Part shown: positions 1-9,149 of the stretch, piece by piece
Position numbering within the stretch: position 1 is the stretch's first letter
Layout of the letters: each line of letters opens with the position of its first letter
Source of the DNA: JAIVJG01 sp964236735
Lineage (GTDB): Bacteria; Acidobacteriota; Blastocatellia; Pyrinomonadales; Pyrinomonadaceae
Reading direction: 5' to 3'
NCBI GenBank assembly: GCA_964236735.1
Contig: CAXSFM010000019.1
Location: 23,775 to 87,774 of the forward strand
Length of the DNA stretch: 64,000 nucleotides
Notes under the pieces: generated by a model
Databases searched by the model: none
The model's input: the letters and a program-made list of their open reading frames with translations, nothing else
What the model was told of the DNA's origin: nothing
Made by a program: the position numbers and the translations under genes

Positions 1-1167
1 GACGAGCGGCGCGGGCAGAGAGACGAGCCGCGCATACCACAATTTCGCGCGCCACAACTCCGCGCCGCCCGCGCCCGTCGCGCGCTCCAGCCACAGGTGC
101 GGACGCTCGTGCGCGACCAGCACAGGCATCAACGCCGCGAGCGTGACTACGACCAGCGCCGCCGCGAACTTGACCGCCACAATGGGCACAAACCACGTCG
201 CTTCAAACCCCGCGCGCGCGACATCCGGCGGCAGCCAACTCGTCGTCAACGCAGCTAAGAGCAAGATGAACAACAACGCCGCGAGGCCTGTACACGTATA
301 GACGGCGGACGAAAACCCTCTCCGCGTCAGGCGCAAATCGCGCGCGACTTGCGCCGCCGTCGCAGGCGACTTGCCGAACAGACGCGACGACAGCGACGAT
401 GACACGCGACCGCCGACGCCCGTCAACTTTCGCCCGCCGCCCATCCCCAAACGCTTCGCGTACTCGATGTCCGACGCGCGCCAGCGACGATGTAAAAGCA
501 CAACGAACATCAACAGCGTCGCGCTCATCAACGCGCCGCACGCCAGTAACGGGACGTGCCAGCGTGGTGACGCCACTTTCTGCGGCGCGACGACAATCAA
601 CATTAGCCACGCGCACACCGCGACGCACGGCGCGAGCAAGCACACACAGAGCGACGCCTGCGCGCGGCTCCGTACATGTGACCAGTGAATCCACGCGAGC
701 GCGGACAGCATTTCGCACAATGCCGTCAGCACGACGAACAACACGAGCGACGGCCACAACAACCACACGCTTGATGTTTGAACTCCGAACGTCCCGCGCG
801 CCACAAGCGCGACCAATGCCACCGCCGCCGTCCGTGCCAGACGTTGCGACAGAGCCGCCAGCAAATGCGTGTCAACCTTGACCGGCAATGTGTCGAAAAA
901 AGATTCCGCCCCGCGTGGATGATAAAGCTCGTCGCTCGCGCGCGACATGCTCAACGCCACGAGGCACGTCAGCGCACCCGCCGCCAAGACGACGCACGCG
1001 AGCGGCGAAGGCTCTAACTCCGCGTGCTCGCGCGCCATGCGCCCCACGCCGAGGTAGGTCATGCCCAGCACGAGCGGCGACAAAATGAGCAGCGCGTACA
1101 GATGCTGCCGCGCCCAACGCACGGCGTCTCGCGCGCCGGCAGAGACGATGAGTTTTAGTTGGCTCAT
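1..1167 (-). CDS. Partial integral membrane protein, ABC-2 permease-like (3' end outside window)
   Basis: An uninterrupted frame runs from an ATG at 1167 to the window edge (389 codons), so the C-terminus is missing. The product begins MSQLKLIVSAGARDAVRW and has several long hydrophobic stretches, roughly residues 22-37, 55-75, 130-160, 170-200, 205-225, 300-325 and 335-365. Segments such as ESFFDTLPVKVDTHLLAAL and LWLERATGAGGAELWRAKLW resemble the positively charged loops of ABC-2 type exporter permeases, but no decisive motif is visible. It starts 10 nt after the ftcD stop and is probably co-transcribed with it. The membrane location is clear; the transport role is inference. Confidence 0.6.
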   Translation of the reverse strand, partial: MSQLKLIVSAGARDAVRWARQHLYALLILSPLVLGMTYLGVGRMAREHAELEPSPLACVVLAAGALTCLVALSMSRASDELYHPRGAESFFDTLPVKVDTHLLAALSQRLARTAAVALVALVARGTFGVQTSSVWLLWPSLVLFVVLTALCEMLSALAWIHWSHVRSRAQASLCVCLLAPCVAVCAWLMLIVVAPQKVASPRWHVPLLACGALMSATLLMFVVLLHRRWRASDIEYAKRLGMGGGRKLTGVGGRVSSSLSSRLFGKSPATAAQVARDLRLTRRGFSSAVYTCTGLAALLFILLLAALTTSWLPPDVARAGFEATWFVPIVAVKFAAALVVVTLAALMPVLVAHERPHLWLERATGAGGAELWRAKLWYARLVSLPAPLV

Positions 1168-1177
1168 TGATTTCCGG

Positions 1178-2155
1178 CTACTCGTTTTGTGTTGGTTGCG
1201 ATGACGCCGCTGGCCCTGCGCCGCGCTCTTTTCTTTTGAGCGCGGCGGCGATGCGATTTTCAAGCACGAGGTCGGGCGTGTAATTTTCGAGTTTAAGAAA
1301 GTGCTCGGCGGTGCGGTCGAGCGCGGACTGCGGGACGAGTCCGACGATTTCGCTGCCCAGCACTTCGACGCCCAGCGTTTCCGCCTCGCGCCGCACGGCT
1401 TCAAAAGCTTGATGCAGATTCGTCTGCTCGTAATTCGTCAAATTCATCGAGACTTGCACGATGCCGCGCGCCGCCAACTCGAAGCCGAGCGCCTTCAAGT
1501 GCGGCAAGCCGCCGACGCTCGACGCGCGCACGCGCTTTGCGATGAGACGCGCGATGGCGAGATCGTTCGTCTTCAAGTTGACGTTGTAAGCGATCAGCAG
1601 AGGACGCACGCCGACGATGCACGCACCGGCGCTTTCATGCAGCCGCGCCTCGCCGACATCGGGCGCACGCTCCGGCACAGACGCGATCTGCTCGCGCAAA
1701 AGTTCGTAGCCGCCGCGACGCACGTCCGCGAGATTTCGTCTCTCAGGACGGAGCGCGGCGCTCTCGTAAAAATAGACGGGGATGCCAAGCTCGCACGCGA
1801 TGCGCCCGCCCGCCGCGTGCGCCAGCGTGACGCATTCGGCGACGCTCAAGCCGCGCAACGGAATGAAGGGAAACACGTCGCACGCCCCCATGCGCGGATG
1901 CTGCCCTGCGTGTCTCCGCAAATCAATCAACCCGGCGGCGCGAGCCACGACGCGCACGCACGCCTCGACTGATGCTTCTGGCGTGGCGACGAAAGTGATG
2001 ACCGAGCGATTGTGATCCGGGTCAACGTGCGTGCTGAGGACAAGCGCGCCCGCGACTTCTTCGACGGCCTCGACGAGCCGCCCGATGATTTCCGTGTCGC
2101 GCCCTTCGCTGAAGTTCGGCACGCACTCGACGATGCGCTCCCACTCTTCTGCCAT
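1178..2155 (-). CDS. ftcD: Glutamate formimidoyltransferase
   Basis: Transfers the formimino group of N-formimidoyl-glutamate to tetrahydrofolate, a late step of histidine degradation, in the cytosol. The 325-residue product carries the N-terminal formiminotransferase motif VPNFSEGR (residues 12-19), DPDHNRSVITF (45-55) and the active-site loop RHAGQHPRMGACDV with the catalytic-type His82. A C-terminal formiminotransferase domain follows (YNVNLKTND onward). The cyclodeaminase domain of the bifunctional animal enzyme is absent, as is common in bacteria. No other hut gene lies in the window, so it may serve folate one-carbon metabolism apart from a hut operon. The ATG at 2155 fits the family N-terminus. 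Confidence 0.93.
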   Translation of the reverse strand: MAEEWERIVECVPNFSEGRDTEIIGRLVEAVEEVAGALVLSTHVDPDHNRSVITFVATPEASVEACVRVVARAAGLIDLRRHAGQHPRMGACDVFPFIPLRGLSVAECVTLAHAAGGRIACELGIPVYFYESAALRPERRNLADVRRGGYELLREQIASVPERAPDVGEARLHESAGACIVGVRPLLIAYNVNLKTNDLAIARLIAKRVRASSVGGLPHLKALGFELAARGIVQVSMNLTNYEQTNLHQAFEAVRREAETLGVEVLGSEIVGLVPQSALDRTAEHFLKLENYTPDLVLENRIAAALKRKERGAGPAASSQPTQNE

Positions 2156-2328
2156 TTATCTTTCGCGAGACCTCCGCGCTGTTTGTCCGCTCGTCAGGAC
2201 ATAAACCGAAAGCGGCGTCGGTGTCCGTCGCACGCCGCGCCGCTCTCGTCCGAATGAATGATGAAGCATGAGACGCGCTTGGCTCGCGTGCGTCCTCACA
2301 AAAAAATCGCTCGCACGACGCCGCGCGT

Positions 2329-2556
2329 TTACGACGTGGCGGGTGGAATCTTCAACTCCTGCCCGACCTTGATGTCGTTCGGGTTATCGAGCTTGTCCCG
2401 GTTGGCCTCGTAGATGGCGTGATGCTGGTTGGCGTCTCCGTAATACTCTTTGGCGATTTTCGACAGCGTGTCGCCCGCCTGCACCGTGTAGGTCACGTCC
2501 GGCGAACTACTGCTCGCGCTCTCCTGCGCCTGATTGTTGTTTTCTGCGTCTCCCAT
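2329..2556 (-). CDS. Small LysM-domain protein
   Basis: A 75-residue protein made of a Ser/Gln-rich leader (about residues 1-20) and a single LysM domain (TYTVQAGDTLSKIAKEYYGD through VGQELKIP). LysM domains bind N-acetylglucosamine polymers. This one, with the EYYGDANQHHAIYEAN stretch, is most like the LysM half of the YgaU/Kbp potassium-binding protein, but the BON domain of YgaU is missing. No signal peptide is visible. I chose the start at 2556 because GAGGAG sits 6 nt upstream; the same frame stays open 31 codons further upstream without a better site. Confidence 0.85.
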   Translation of the reverse strand: MGDAENNNQAQESASSSSPDVTYTVQAGDTLSKIAKEYYGDANQHHAIYEANRDKLDNPNDIKVGQELKIPPATS

Positions 2557-2821
2557 AATTTTCTCCTCTCGAATGACGTTTGTTTTCAAGGCCACCGCCG
2601 CTGTCCCGTCGTTTTCGTCAAGACGACGAAAGCAAAAACGTCGCGGCAATTAATTATCGAGGTGTCGGCGCATTATACACCGAAGCTGCGCGTGTCCATC
2701 ATCGTCTTTCGCGCGCGCCGCCCCGCGCGATTCTTCCATCTTGCCGGCGACTTAAAGCGCGTGCTAAGTTTTCTCAGGCTTTCACTTTTACCTTTTGCCT
2801 TTTTACTTTCGCCTTCAACCG

Positions 2822-3796
2822 ATGCCTTCCGACCGTTTCATCAAAGAGAGACAGAGCGCGTGGCAACGGCTCGAAGATTTGCTGGCGTTGCTCGACCGCT
2901 CGTCTCTGCGTCGCCTGCACCGCGAAGAGGTGCGCGAGTTGGGACGCATCTATCGCCGCACCTCTTCAGACCTTGCGATTGCGCGCGCCGAATCGCGCGA
3001 CCCGCGCCTCGTCAATTATCTCAACAGCCTTGTCATCCGCGCGCACGGACGCATCTATCGCGCCGAGGCATCCGAAGGGCGTCACCGCCTACGCAATTTT
3101 TACGCGCGAGACTTTCCGCAGACGTTTCGCCGTACATGGCGTTACACGGCGCTGGCCTTCGCCGTCTTCATGCTCTTCGGCATCATCGCCTACGTCGGCA
3201 CGTATCGAGACGTGGAATTTTCCGAACTCGCGGGCGTCAGCGCGGCATGGCGCGCGACGAATACGGACGTGGGCTTGCGCTGGTGGAAGACTCTCAACAA
3301 GGCGAATCAGTTGGGCGCGAGCTTCATCATGGTCAACAACATCTTGGTCATGTTCTACGCCTTCGCCGGCGGCGCGACGCTCGGTCTCGGCACGCTCTAC
3401 GCGCTGGCCTATAACGGCGCGAGCGTCGGCTCCGTGCTCGCGCTAACCTCGCGCGCCGGCTACGCGCATGAGTTGCTCACCTTCATGTCTGGGCACGGCG
3501 TCATCGAACTGTCCTGCATCTTCATCATGGGCGGCGCGGGACTGCTCTACGGCACGGCCATTCTTTTCCCCGGCGACCTCTCGCGCTTCGACGCGCTTCG
3601 CCTGCGCGGGCGCGAGGCCATCAAGCTCGTGATGGGCTGTGTCCCGCTGCTCGTCGTCGCCGGCATCATCGAAGGCTTCATCTCGCCCGCCGCGATTCCG
3701 CCCGCCATCAAACTCGGCATCGCCGCGCTCACCTTCGTCGCGCTCTATTCATATCTCATCCTCGCGGGCAGAGAGGCGGGAACTGTCAACGACTAA
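2822..3796 (+). CDS. Stage II sporulation protein M family (SpoIIM/DUF95) membrane protein
   Basis: A 324-residue protein starting MPSDRFIKERQSAWQRLEDL, a typical opening for this family. A soluble helical N-terminal part (about 1-105) contains the RRTSSDLAIARA segment usual for the family. About five membrane segments follow; the conserved features NNILVMFYAFAGGATLGLGT and SGHGVIELSCIFIMGGAGLL are clear. Non-sporulating bacteria carry this family next to RDD, MoxR and DUF58 genes, where its biochemical role is unknown. Here the MoxR/DUF58 block begins about 2.5 kb downstream on the other strand and the RDD gene lies at 33.4 kb. The start at 2822 was preferred to an in-frame ATG 27 nt upstream on family fit. 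Confidence 0.88.
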   Translation: MPSDRFIKERQSAWQRLEDLLALLDRSSLRRLHREEVRELGRIYRRTSSDLAIARAESRDPRLVNYLNSLVIRAHGRIYRAEASEGRHRLRNFYARDFPQTFRRTWRYTALAFAVFMLFGIIAYVGTYRDVEFSELAGVSAAWRATNTDVGLRWWKTLNKANQLGASFIMVNNILVMFYAFAGGATLGLGTLYALAYNGASVGSVLALTSRAGYAHELLTFMSGHGVIELSCIFIMGGAGLLYGTAILFPGDLSRFDALRLRGREAIKLVMGCVPLLVVAGIIEGFISPAAIPPAIKLGIAALTFVALYSYLILAGREAGTVND

Positions 3797-4011
3797 ATAA
3801 GCAAGCGTCGCAAAAGAGAAGTCTGAGAGTCAATGATGAGTCGTGCGCGTCTCTTAAAAGGAATGCGTCGGCGCTGACTTCTTCCGTCAATTGTTCTTCC
3901 GTGTGATGTAGCGTAACGTGCTTGTTAAAGCAGTGCGAGATGTTCGCTTGCGTCAGCAGGAACGGTTAACGCCGGGAGATTTTACGAGTAGAGGGAAATG
4001 AGGGGGAGCAG

Positions 4012-6198
4012 ATGGCTAAAGGCAAACAGAAAGAATCGAACGCTAAGATCAACGATCTGGCGCAGAACACAGAGAACAGCGCGGGCGAGTATCTGACGAC
4101 CAATCAGGGCTTACGCATCAACGATAACCAGAACTCGCTCAAGGCGGGCGAGCGCGGAGCGACGCTGCTGGAAGATTTCATCCTGCGTGAGAAAATCACG
4201 CACTTCGATCACGAGCGCATCCCTGAGCGCATCGTCCACGCGAGAGGCGCGGCGGCGCACGGCTTCTTTCAAGTCTATGAGTCGCAGTCTGCGCTGACAA
4301 AGGCCGGATTTTTGCAAGACCCGAAAGTGAAGACGCCTGTCTTCGTGCGCTTCTCGACCGTCGCAGGCTCGCGCGGCTCGACCGATCTGGCGCGCGACGT
4401 GCGCGGCTTCGCCGTCAAGTTCTACACGCAGGAAGGCAACTTCGATCTCGTCGGCAACAACATGCCGGTCTTCTTCATACAGGACGCGATCAAGTTTCCA
4501 GACCTCATCCACGCCGTCAAACCTGAGCCGCACAACGAGATTCCGCAGGCAGCTTCGGCGCATGACACCTTCTGGGATTTCATCTCGCTGATGCCCGAAT
4601 CCGCGCACATGATTATGTGGGTGATGTCGGATCGCGCGATTCCCAGAAGCTATCGCATGATGGAAGGCTTCGGCGTCCACACGTTTCGCTTCGTCAACGA
4701 AAAAGGCAAAGCGCGTTTCGTCAAGTTTCACTGGAAGCCTCTGCTCGGCGTTCACTCGGTCGCGTGGGATGAGGCGCAGAAAATTTCCGGCAAAGACCCG
4801 GACTTTCACCGTCGCGATTTGTGGGAGTCAATCGAGAACGGCGACTTTCCCGAATGGGAATTCGGCGTGCAAATCGTCGAGGAAAAGGACGAGCACAAAT
4901 TCGACTTCGATTTGCTCGACCCGACGAAGATTATCCCCGAAGAACTCGTGCCCGTGCAGCGCATCGGCAAGCTGACGCTCAATCGCAACCCGGACAATTT
5001 TTTCGCCGAGACAGAGCAGGTCGCCTTTCACGTCGGGCATGTTGTGTCCGGCATTGATTTCACCAACGACCCGCTGCTGCAAGGCCGTCTTTTCTCTTAC
5101 ACGGACACGCAACTGAAACGTCTCGGCAGCCCGAACTTTCACGAGATACCGATCAACCGTCCCATCGCGCCCGTGCATAACAACCAGCGCGACGCGCACA
5201 TGCGGCAGACGATCAATCAGGGGCGCGTCGCTTACGAGCCGAACACGCTCGGCGGCGGCTGTCCGATGCAGGCGGGCGCGGACGCGGGCGGGTTTACGAC
5301 CTACGCGGAGAAGATTGACGCGCGGAAAGTTCGCGCGCGAAGCGAAAGCTTCTTCGATCATTTCAGTCAGGCCGCGCTCTTCTTCAACAGCCAGTCCGCG
5401 CCGGAGCAGGATCACATCGTCAACGCGCTGCGTTTCGAGTTGGGCAAGGTGGAAACGGTCTCTATCCGGGAGCGTATGCTTTATCTGCTCGCTCAAATTG
5501 ATAAGACTCTCGCGAGCCGCGTCGCCGAAGGATTGGGCATGAGCGTTCCCGCGAAACTCGATTCGCCTTTGAACCAGAGCGTTCCGGCGGACGCGAACCC
5601 CAAACAGTTTCAGTCGAAGCCAGTGACCAAAGCGGTCGGAACTTCGCCCGCTCTGAGCATGGCGAACACCGTCAAGGACAGCATCAAGACGCGCAAGATT
5701 GCGGTGCTTGCCGCCGACGGTTTTGATGAAGCCGCGCTCGCCGCGATGAAGAAAGCTCTGATAGGCGCAGGCGCGCAGGTCAAGATCATCGCTCCGCGCG
5801 GCGGCACACTGAAGGGCGACAAGGGCGGCGCACTGGCGATTGACCACAGCCTGCTGACGTGCGCCTCAGTCCTCTTCGACGCTGTCTATGTGACGGGCGG
5901 TGAGCAAAGCGTCGCGGCTCTCAAGGCGGAAGCTGACGCCATTCACTTCGTCAACGAAGCTTACAAACACTGCAAGGCGATTGCCGCGACGGGCGCGGGC
6001 GTCGAGTTGCTAACCGCCTCATACATCGGCGCGGGCAAGTCAGACGCGAAGAAGGGCGACGGGAAAGCAGTGACGGTAGATACAGGCATCGTCATCGGTC
6101 GTGACGCTCCTACCGGCAAGGTAGCGACGGAATTTATCAACGCCATCGCACAACACCGTCACTGGGAGCGCGAGAAGAAAGACGACGTGCCGGCATAG
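4012..6198 (+). CDS. katE: Large-subunit heme catalase (HPII type) with C-terminal DJ-1/PfpI-like domain
   Basis: Dismutates hydrogen peroxide to water and oxygen using heme. At 728 residues it belongs to the large-subunit clade. Visible features are the catalytic His76 in RIPERIVHARGAAAHG, the active-site Asn149 in FDLVGNNMPVFF, and the proximal heme ligand Tyr (near 363) in RLFSYTDTQLKRLG. The last ~180 residues (from KTRKIAVLAADGFDE) form the flavodoxin/DJ-1-like domain seen in E. coli HPII. A purine-rich GAGGGGGAGC site precedes the ATG. It is a single gene with its own 215-base upstream region, and no catalase chaperone or regulator gene is adjacent. Confidence 0.97.
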   Translation: MAKGKQKESNAKINDLAQNTENSAGEYLTTNQGLRINDNQNSLKAGERGATLLEDFILREKITHFDHERIPERIVHARGAAAHGFFQVYESQSALTKAGFLQDPKVKTPVFVRFSTVAGSRGSTDLARDVRGFAVKFYTQEGNFDLVGNNMPVFFIQDAIKFPDLIHAVKPEPHNEIPQAASAHDTFWDFISLMPESAHMIMWVMSDRAIPRSYRMMEGFGVHTFRFVNEKGKARFVKFHWKPLLGVHSVAWDEAQKISGKDPDFHRRDLWESIENGDFPEWEFGVQIVEEKDEHKFDFDLLDPTKIIPEELVPVQRIGKLTLNRNPDNFFAETEQVAFHVGHVVSGIDFTNDPLLQGRLFSYTDTQLKRLGSPNFHEIPINRPIAPVHNNQRDAHMRQTINQGRVAYEPNTLGGGCPMQAGADAGGFTTYAEKIDARKVRARSESFFDHFSQAALFFNSQSAPEQDHIVNALRFELGKVETVSIRERMLYLLAQIDKTLASRVAEGLGMSVPAKLDSPLNQSVPADANPKQFQSKPVTKAVGTSPALSMANTVKDSIKTRKIAVLAADGFDEAALAAMKKALIGAGAQVKIIAPRGGTLKGDKGGALAIDHSLLTCASVLFDAVYVTGGEQSVAALKAEADAIHFVNEAYKHCKAIAATGAGVELLTASYIGAGKSDAKKGDGKAVTVDTGIVIGRDAPTGKVATEFINAIAQHRHWEREKKDDVPA

Positions 6199-6228
6199 TT
6201 GCTTTTGAGAAATGCAAGTGAGACTTGG

Positions 6229-6324
6229 AAACAGTCTCGTCAATTAACGGAAAGTTTTTTGAGTGTCAGCCTTCAGGCTGCCGCGCAGGAAGCCTCCAAA
6301 TAATTTACGAGACTGTTTTTCTTT
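6229..6324. terminator. Probable terminator between convergent catalase and DUF58 genes
   Basis: A perfect 12-bp inverted repeat (AAACAGTCTCGT at 6229-6240 with ACGAGACTGTTT at 6307-6318) is followed by a T-rich tail on the plus strand. The 66-nt interior contains a second small palindrome (AGCCTTCAGGCT) that could form a side hairpin. It sits between two converging genes, the expected place for a terminator. The long interior makes it less canonical than the other terminators here. Confidence 0.5.
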
Positions 6325-6335
6325 TGCGTTGGCCT

Positions 6336-7655
6336 TCACAGCAGCCCGCGTTCCTTCACGCGAATATAAGTTTCAAGTAGCGACGGCACGAGCGCGGCGG
6401 CGGTCACGTCGAGCGCGAGTCCGCCCTGCGCTTCGACGAGGCGGAGCGCGGACTCGCGTTGAAGCATGATTTCTTCGGCGACGGATTGCGCGAAGAGGCC
6501 GTTGATATTTTCGGGCGTGTGCTGGACGGAGGCGCGCAAGTCTCTGTCCGCGATGGTCACGACGAGCGGCAGATGTCTGGGACGAAGGATGCGTAACGAG
6601 GCGAGCAGTTCGCGCGAGCCTTCCTCGTCAACGAGGTCTGTCAAGACGACGATGAGCGCGCGGCGTTTGCAGTTGGCGGCGATGAATTCAAACGCGCGTG
6701 TGTAGGACGGCTCGATCATTTCCGGCTCGACGGCGTGGAGAGCTTCAAGCACGCGGTCTGTCTGCTCGCGTCCCTTCGCCGGCGCGACGTAGGCGCGTAT
6801 GCGACGCCCGAACACAGCGAGTCCGGCCACGTCACCGCCGCGCTCCGCCGCGCTCATCAAGGCGAGCGCGGCGTTAATCGCCGAATCGAATTTCGATTCG
6901 CGCTCGATGCGTCCGGTCATCAATCGTCCGGCGTCGAGCGCGATGATGAGCGTCTGGTCGCGCTCGATTTGATACTGCCGTGTCGTCAGACGCCCGCGCC
7001 GCGCCGTCGCGCTCCAGGAGACGTGACGCAGCTCGTCGCCCGCGACATAGTCGCGCAAAGACTCGAAGTCGCGCCCGTGCCCGCGCCACGCCGCGCGCCT
7101 GTGCGCCGCCACGAGCGAACGCGCGCCGAGCGCCTTCAACTCCGCCTCTCGCGCGCGACGGATGTTCGGATAAACTTTGACCGTCAGAGGCTCGCACGCT
7201 CGCGCCTCGCGCCACACCAGACCGAGCCGCGAGACGTAACGCACCTCCACCTGCCCGAACTGAAAACGCCCTCGACGCGGCGGCGTCAAACTGTACGAGA
7301 GCGTCGCCGCGCTCTGACCCTCGACGCGCATGAAGCCTTCGCGCTCCGCTTTCAAAATCATCTCCGGCGGATACTCGTCCTTGATTCGCAGGCTGTACGC
7401 GCGCGCCGTATGGTTCGCGACGCGCACGTTAACACTTGTCTCTGCGCCGATGTGAAAACGTCCCTCAACCTCGCGCGTGATTTCCACGCCCGCCGGCAGA
7501 CGACTGAGGCGACTGTCAACGAACGCCGCGAAGAGCAAGGCCGCGTCGAACCCGACGCCCAGCCACCGCAGACCCGGACGCCCCCAAGACAGAGAGAGCG
7601 GCACGAAGCCGAGCGTGAGCAGGGCGTAGAAAAGTTTGGTGAAGACGAAACGCAT
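6336..7655 (-). CDS. DUF58 domain protein (vWA-like), MoxR partner
   Basis: A 439-residue protein with two N-terminal membrane helices (about 7-50) and a DUF58 core marked by GRDFESLRDYVAGDELRHVSW (about residues 200-220; given in part). A von Willebrand A-like fold follows (TLIIALDAGRLMTG, then ALIVVLTDLVDEEGS). DUF58 proteins are encoded with MoxR ATPases and are thought to act with them on surface or periplasmic complexes, but the substrate is unknown. It lies directly downstream of moxR. The ATG at 7655 touches a heptamer array that occupies the whole leader, and no Shine-Dalgarno sequence is present; residues MRFVFTKLFYAL after it fit a membrane start. Confidence 0.9.
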   Translation of the reverse strand: MRFVFTKLFYALLTLGFVPLSLSWGRPGLRWLGVGFDAALLFAAFVDSRLSRLPAGVEITREVEGRFHIGAETSVNVRVANHTARAYSLRIKDEYPPEMILKAEREGFMRVEGQSAATLSYSLTPPRRGRFQFGQVEVRYVSRLGLVWREARACEPLTVKVYPNIRRAREAELKALGARSLVAAHRRAAWRGHGRDFESLRDYVAGDELRHVSWSATARRGRLTTRQYQIERDQTLIIALDAGRLMTGRIERESKFDSAINAALALMSAAERGGDVAGLAVFGRRIRAYVAPAKGREQTDRVLEALHAVEPEMIEPSYTRAFEFIAANCKRRALIVVLTDLVDEEGSRELLASLRILRPRHLPLVVTIADRDLRASVQHTPENINGLFAQSVAEEIMLQRESALRLVEAQGGLALDVTAAALVPSLLETYIRVKERGLL

Positions 7656-7741
7656 GTCAGTGGTCAGTGGTCAGTGGTCAGTGGTCGGTGGTCAGTGGAT
7701 AGTAGTCAGTGAGCAGGGCTGGCTGATCACTATCCACTGTC
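7656..7741. repeat. Heptamer inverted-array element, GTCAGTG family
   Basis: Eight consecutive 7-nt units (7656-7711) read GTCAGTG six times, with GTCGGTG and GATAGTA variants. A loop follows, then an inverted part (CACTATCCACTGTCCACT, about 7728-7745). CAGTGGATAGT at 7693-7703 pairs perfectly with ACTATCCACTG at 7729-7739. The element fills the entire gap between moxR and the DUF58 start codon. Confidence 0.85.
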
Positions 7742-7745
7742 CACT

Positions 7746-8699
7746 CTATCTCGGCACTTGCACCGTACTCAGTATGTCCGTGATGACGCTGTCGGTGGTG
7801 GCTCCGTCAAGTTCGGCTTCGGCGCGGAGCGAGAGGCGATGTCGGAGACACGGGCGCGCGATGTCGCGCACGTCGTCGGGCGTGGCGAAGTCGCGCCCGC
7901 TCATCGCGGCGAGCGCCTTCGAGCACAAGAGCAAGGCGACCGAGGCGCGCGGGCTTGCGCCGTAGGCGACCGACGGATGCTCGCGCGTGCGGCGCACGAT
8001 GTCCACGAGAAATTGCTGCACGCCCGGCTCCATGCGCGTGCTCTGGACTTCGGCGCGACATTGCCCGATGGCGTCCGCTTCCGGGAGCGGGTGAATGTCC
8101 ACCGCTTGCAGCCGGCGCGCGTTGAAACCTTCATCCCAGTTCGAGACGACTCGGCGCTCATCTTCCGCCGTCGGATAGCCGACGTTGATTTTGAGCAGGA
8201 AGCGATCCAGTTGCGCTTCGGGCAGCGGATACGTGCCCTCGTACTCGATGGGGTTCTCGGTGGCGAAGACGGTGAAGAGCGGCGAGAGCGGTTGCAGTTC
8301 GCCGTCAATCGTCACCTGCCTCTCTTCCATCGCTTCGAGGAGCGCGGCCTGCGTCTTCGGCGGCGTGCGGTTAATCTCGTCTGCCAGCAAGATGTCCGTG
8401 AAGACGGGGCCGCGCCGCAGAGAGAAGCTCGACGTGGCGACGTTGAAGACGTTCGTGCCCGTGATGTCCGAAGGCATGAGGTCGGGCGTGAACTGGATGC
8501 GGCTGAAGTCCGCGCCGATGATGCGTGCGAGCGTCTTGACGAGCAAAGTCTTCGCCGTGCCCGGCACGCCTTCAATCAGTGCGTGCCCTTCAGCGAGAAG
8601 CGCGACCAAGACCTGCTCGATCACCTCATCCTGCCCGACGATGGTTTTACGCAACTCGGTCAGAATGTGCTCGACGGTGGCGGGAACGTGTTGAAGCAT
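7746..8699 (-). CDS. MoxR-family AAA+ ATPase
   Basis: A 317-residue cytosolic AAA+ ATPase with Walker A GVPGTAKT (Lys50), Walker B ILLADE (103-108) followed by INRTPPKTQAALLEAMEE, a sensor ATENPIEYEGTYPLPEAQLDRF, and a C-terminal lid domain. MoxR proteins act as chaperone-like ATPases for partner vWA/DUF58 proteins; the partner gene is immediately downstream. The upstream neighbour on the same strand is an AT-richer cassette that separates it from DUF4350. Usual family length is about 310-330 residues. Confidence 0.95.
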   Translation of the reverse strand: MLQHVPATVEHILTELRKTIVGQDEVIEQVLVALLAEGHALIEGVPGTAKTLLVKTLARIIGADFSRIQFTPDLMPSDITGTNVFNVATSSFSLRRGPVFTDILLADEINRTPPKTQAALLEAMEERQVTIDGELQPLSPLFTVFATENPIEYEGTYPLPEAQLDRFLLKINVGYPTAEDERRVVSNWDEGFNARRLQAVDIHPLPEADAIGQCRAEVQSTRMEPGVQQFLVDIVRRTREHPSVAYGASPRASVALLLCSKALAAMSGRDFATPDDVRDIARPCLRHRLSLRAEAELDGATTDSVITDILSTVQVPR

Positions 8700-8768
8700 T
8701 TAGATGATTGATGAATAGTAAGATATTTAGGAATGTCAGATTATATTCCGTGTCCATTCGGAATCAAT

Positions 8769-9149
8769 CTAACCTCTGCCTTTCAGAGAAAGTTCTAACT
8801 CCTTCAGTTCGTCCAGGATGCTTCTTGAGGTATCGGAATACTTAAAGACTGTGTCCTGTATGAGACCGTATAATTCCGAAGGGTCAAGATTAAATTCTTT
8901 CACGCCAGAACCGGCAAGTCCCATACCTGCCAAAGGAGATGCACTGGCAACCATAATTCCAGCATCATTATAGATTTTTAGAAACACTTCTCCTCCCTGA
9001 TCAAAAACGTGCCTCATTTCGACAGTCACGCTCGATCTGGAAAAATTGGAAGCAAACTCTTCTTCGCCGGTTTTCTCCCATTGAATCTTACCTGCCTTCG
9101 TAAGCTCCAAGAGGCGATTGTAGATTTCTTGCACTTCTTTCTCTGTCAT
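8769..9149 (-). CDS. Hypothetical soluble protein, 126 residues (AT-richer cassette)
   Basis: I do not recognise this gene. The product starts MTEKEVQEIYNRLLELTKAG and appears to be mixed alpha/beta (VTVEMRHVFDQGGEVFLKIYND), ending in an acidic-basic helix (SRSILDELKELELSLKGRG). There is no membrane segment or signal peptide. Its ATG overlaps the stop of the preceding gene (ATGA), so the two are translationally coupled. Codon use is visibly AT-richer than in the flanking moxR and DUF4350 genes, which suggests the pair was acquired and inserted in the operon. Confidence 0.7.
   Translation of the reverse strand: MTEKEVQEIYNRLLELTKAGKIQWEKTGEEEFASNFSRSSVTVEMRHVFDQGGEVFLKIYNDAGIMVASASPLAGMGLAGSGVKEFNLDPSELYGLIQDTVFKYSDTSRSILDELKELELSLKGRG

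Noticed and set aside
4828..5847. A 339-codon open frame antisense to the catalase
   Set aside because: Mirror of the well-supported catalase; no family likeness, only high-GC antisense openness.
7656..7745. A CRISPR-like array
   Set aside because: Units are 7 nt with no spacers, and arms are inverted. No cas gene is in the window.
7758..8711. A 317-codon open frame antisense to moxR
   Set aside because: It is the mirror of a clear MoxR ATPase in GC-rich DNA. Its translation is Arg/Ala-rich and has no motif or ribosome site.
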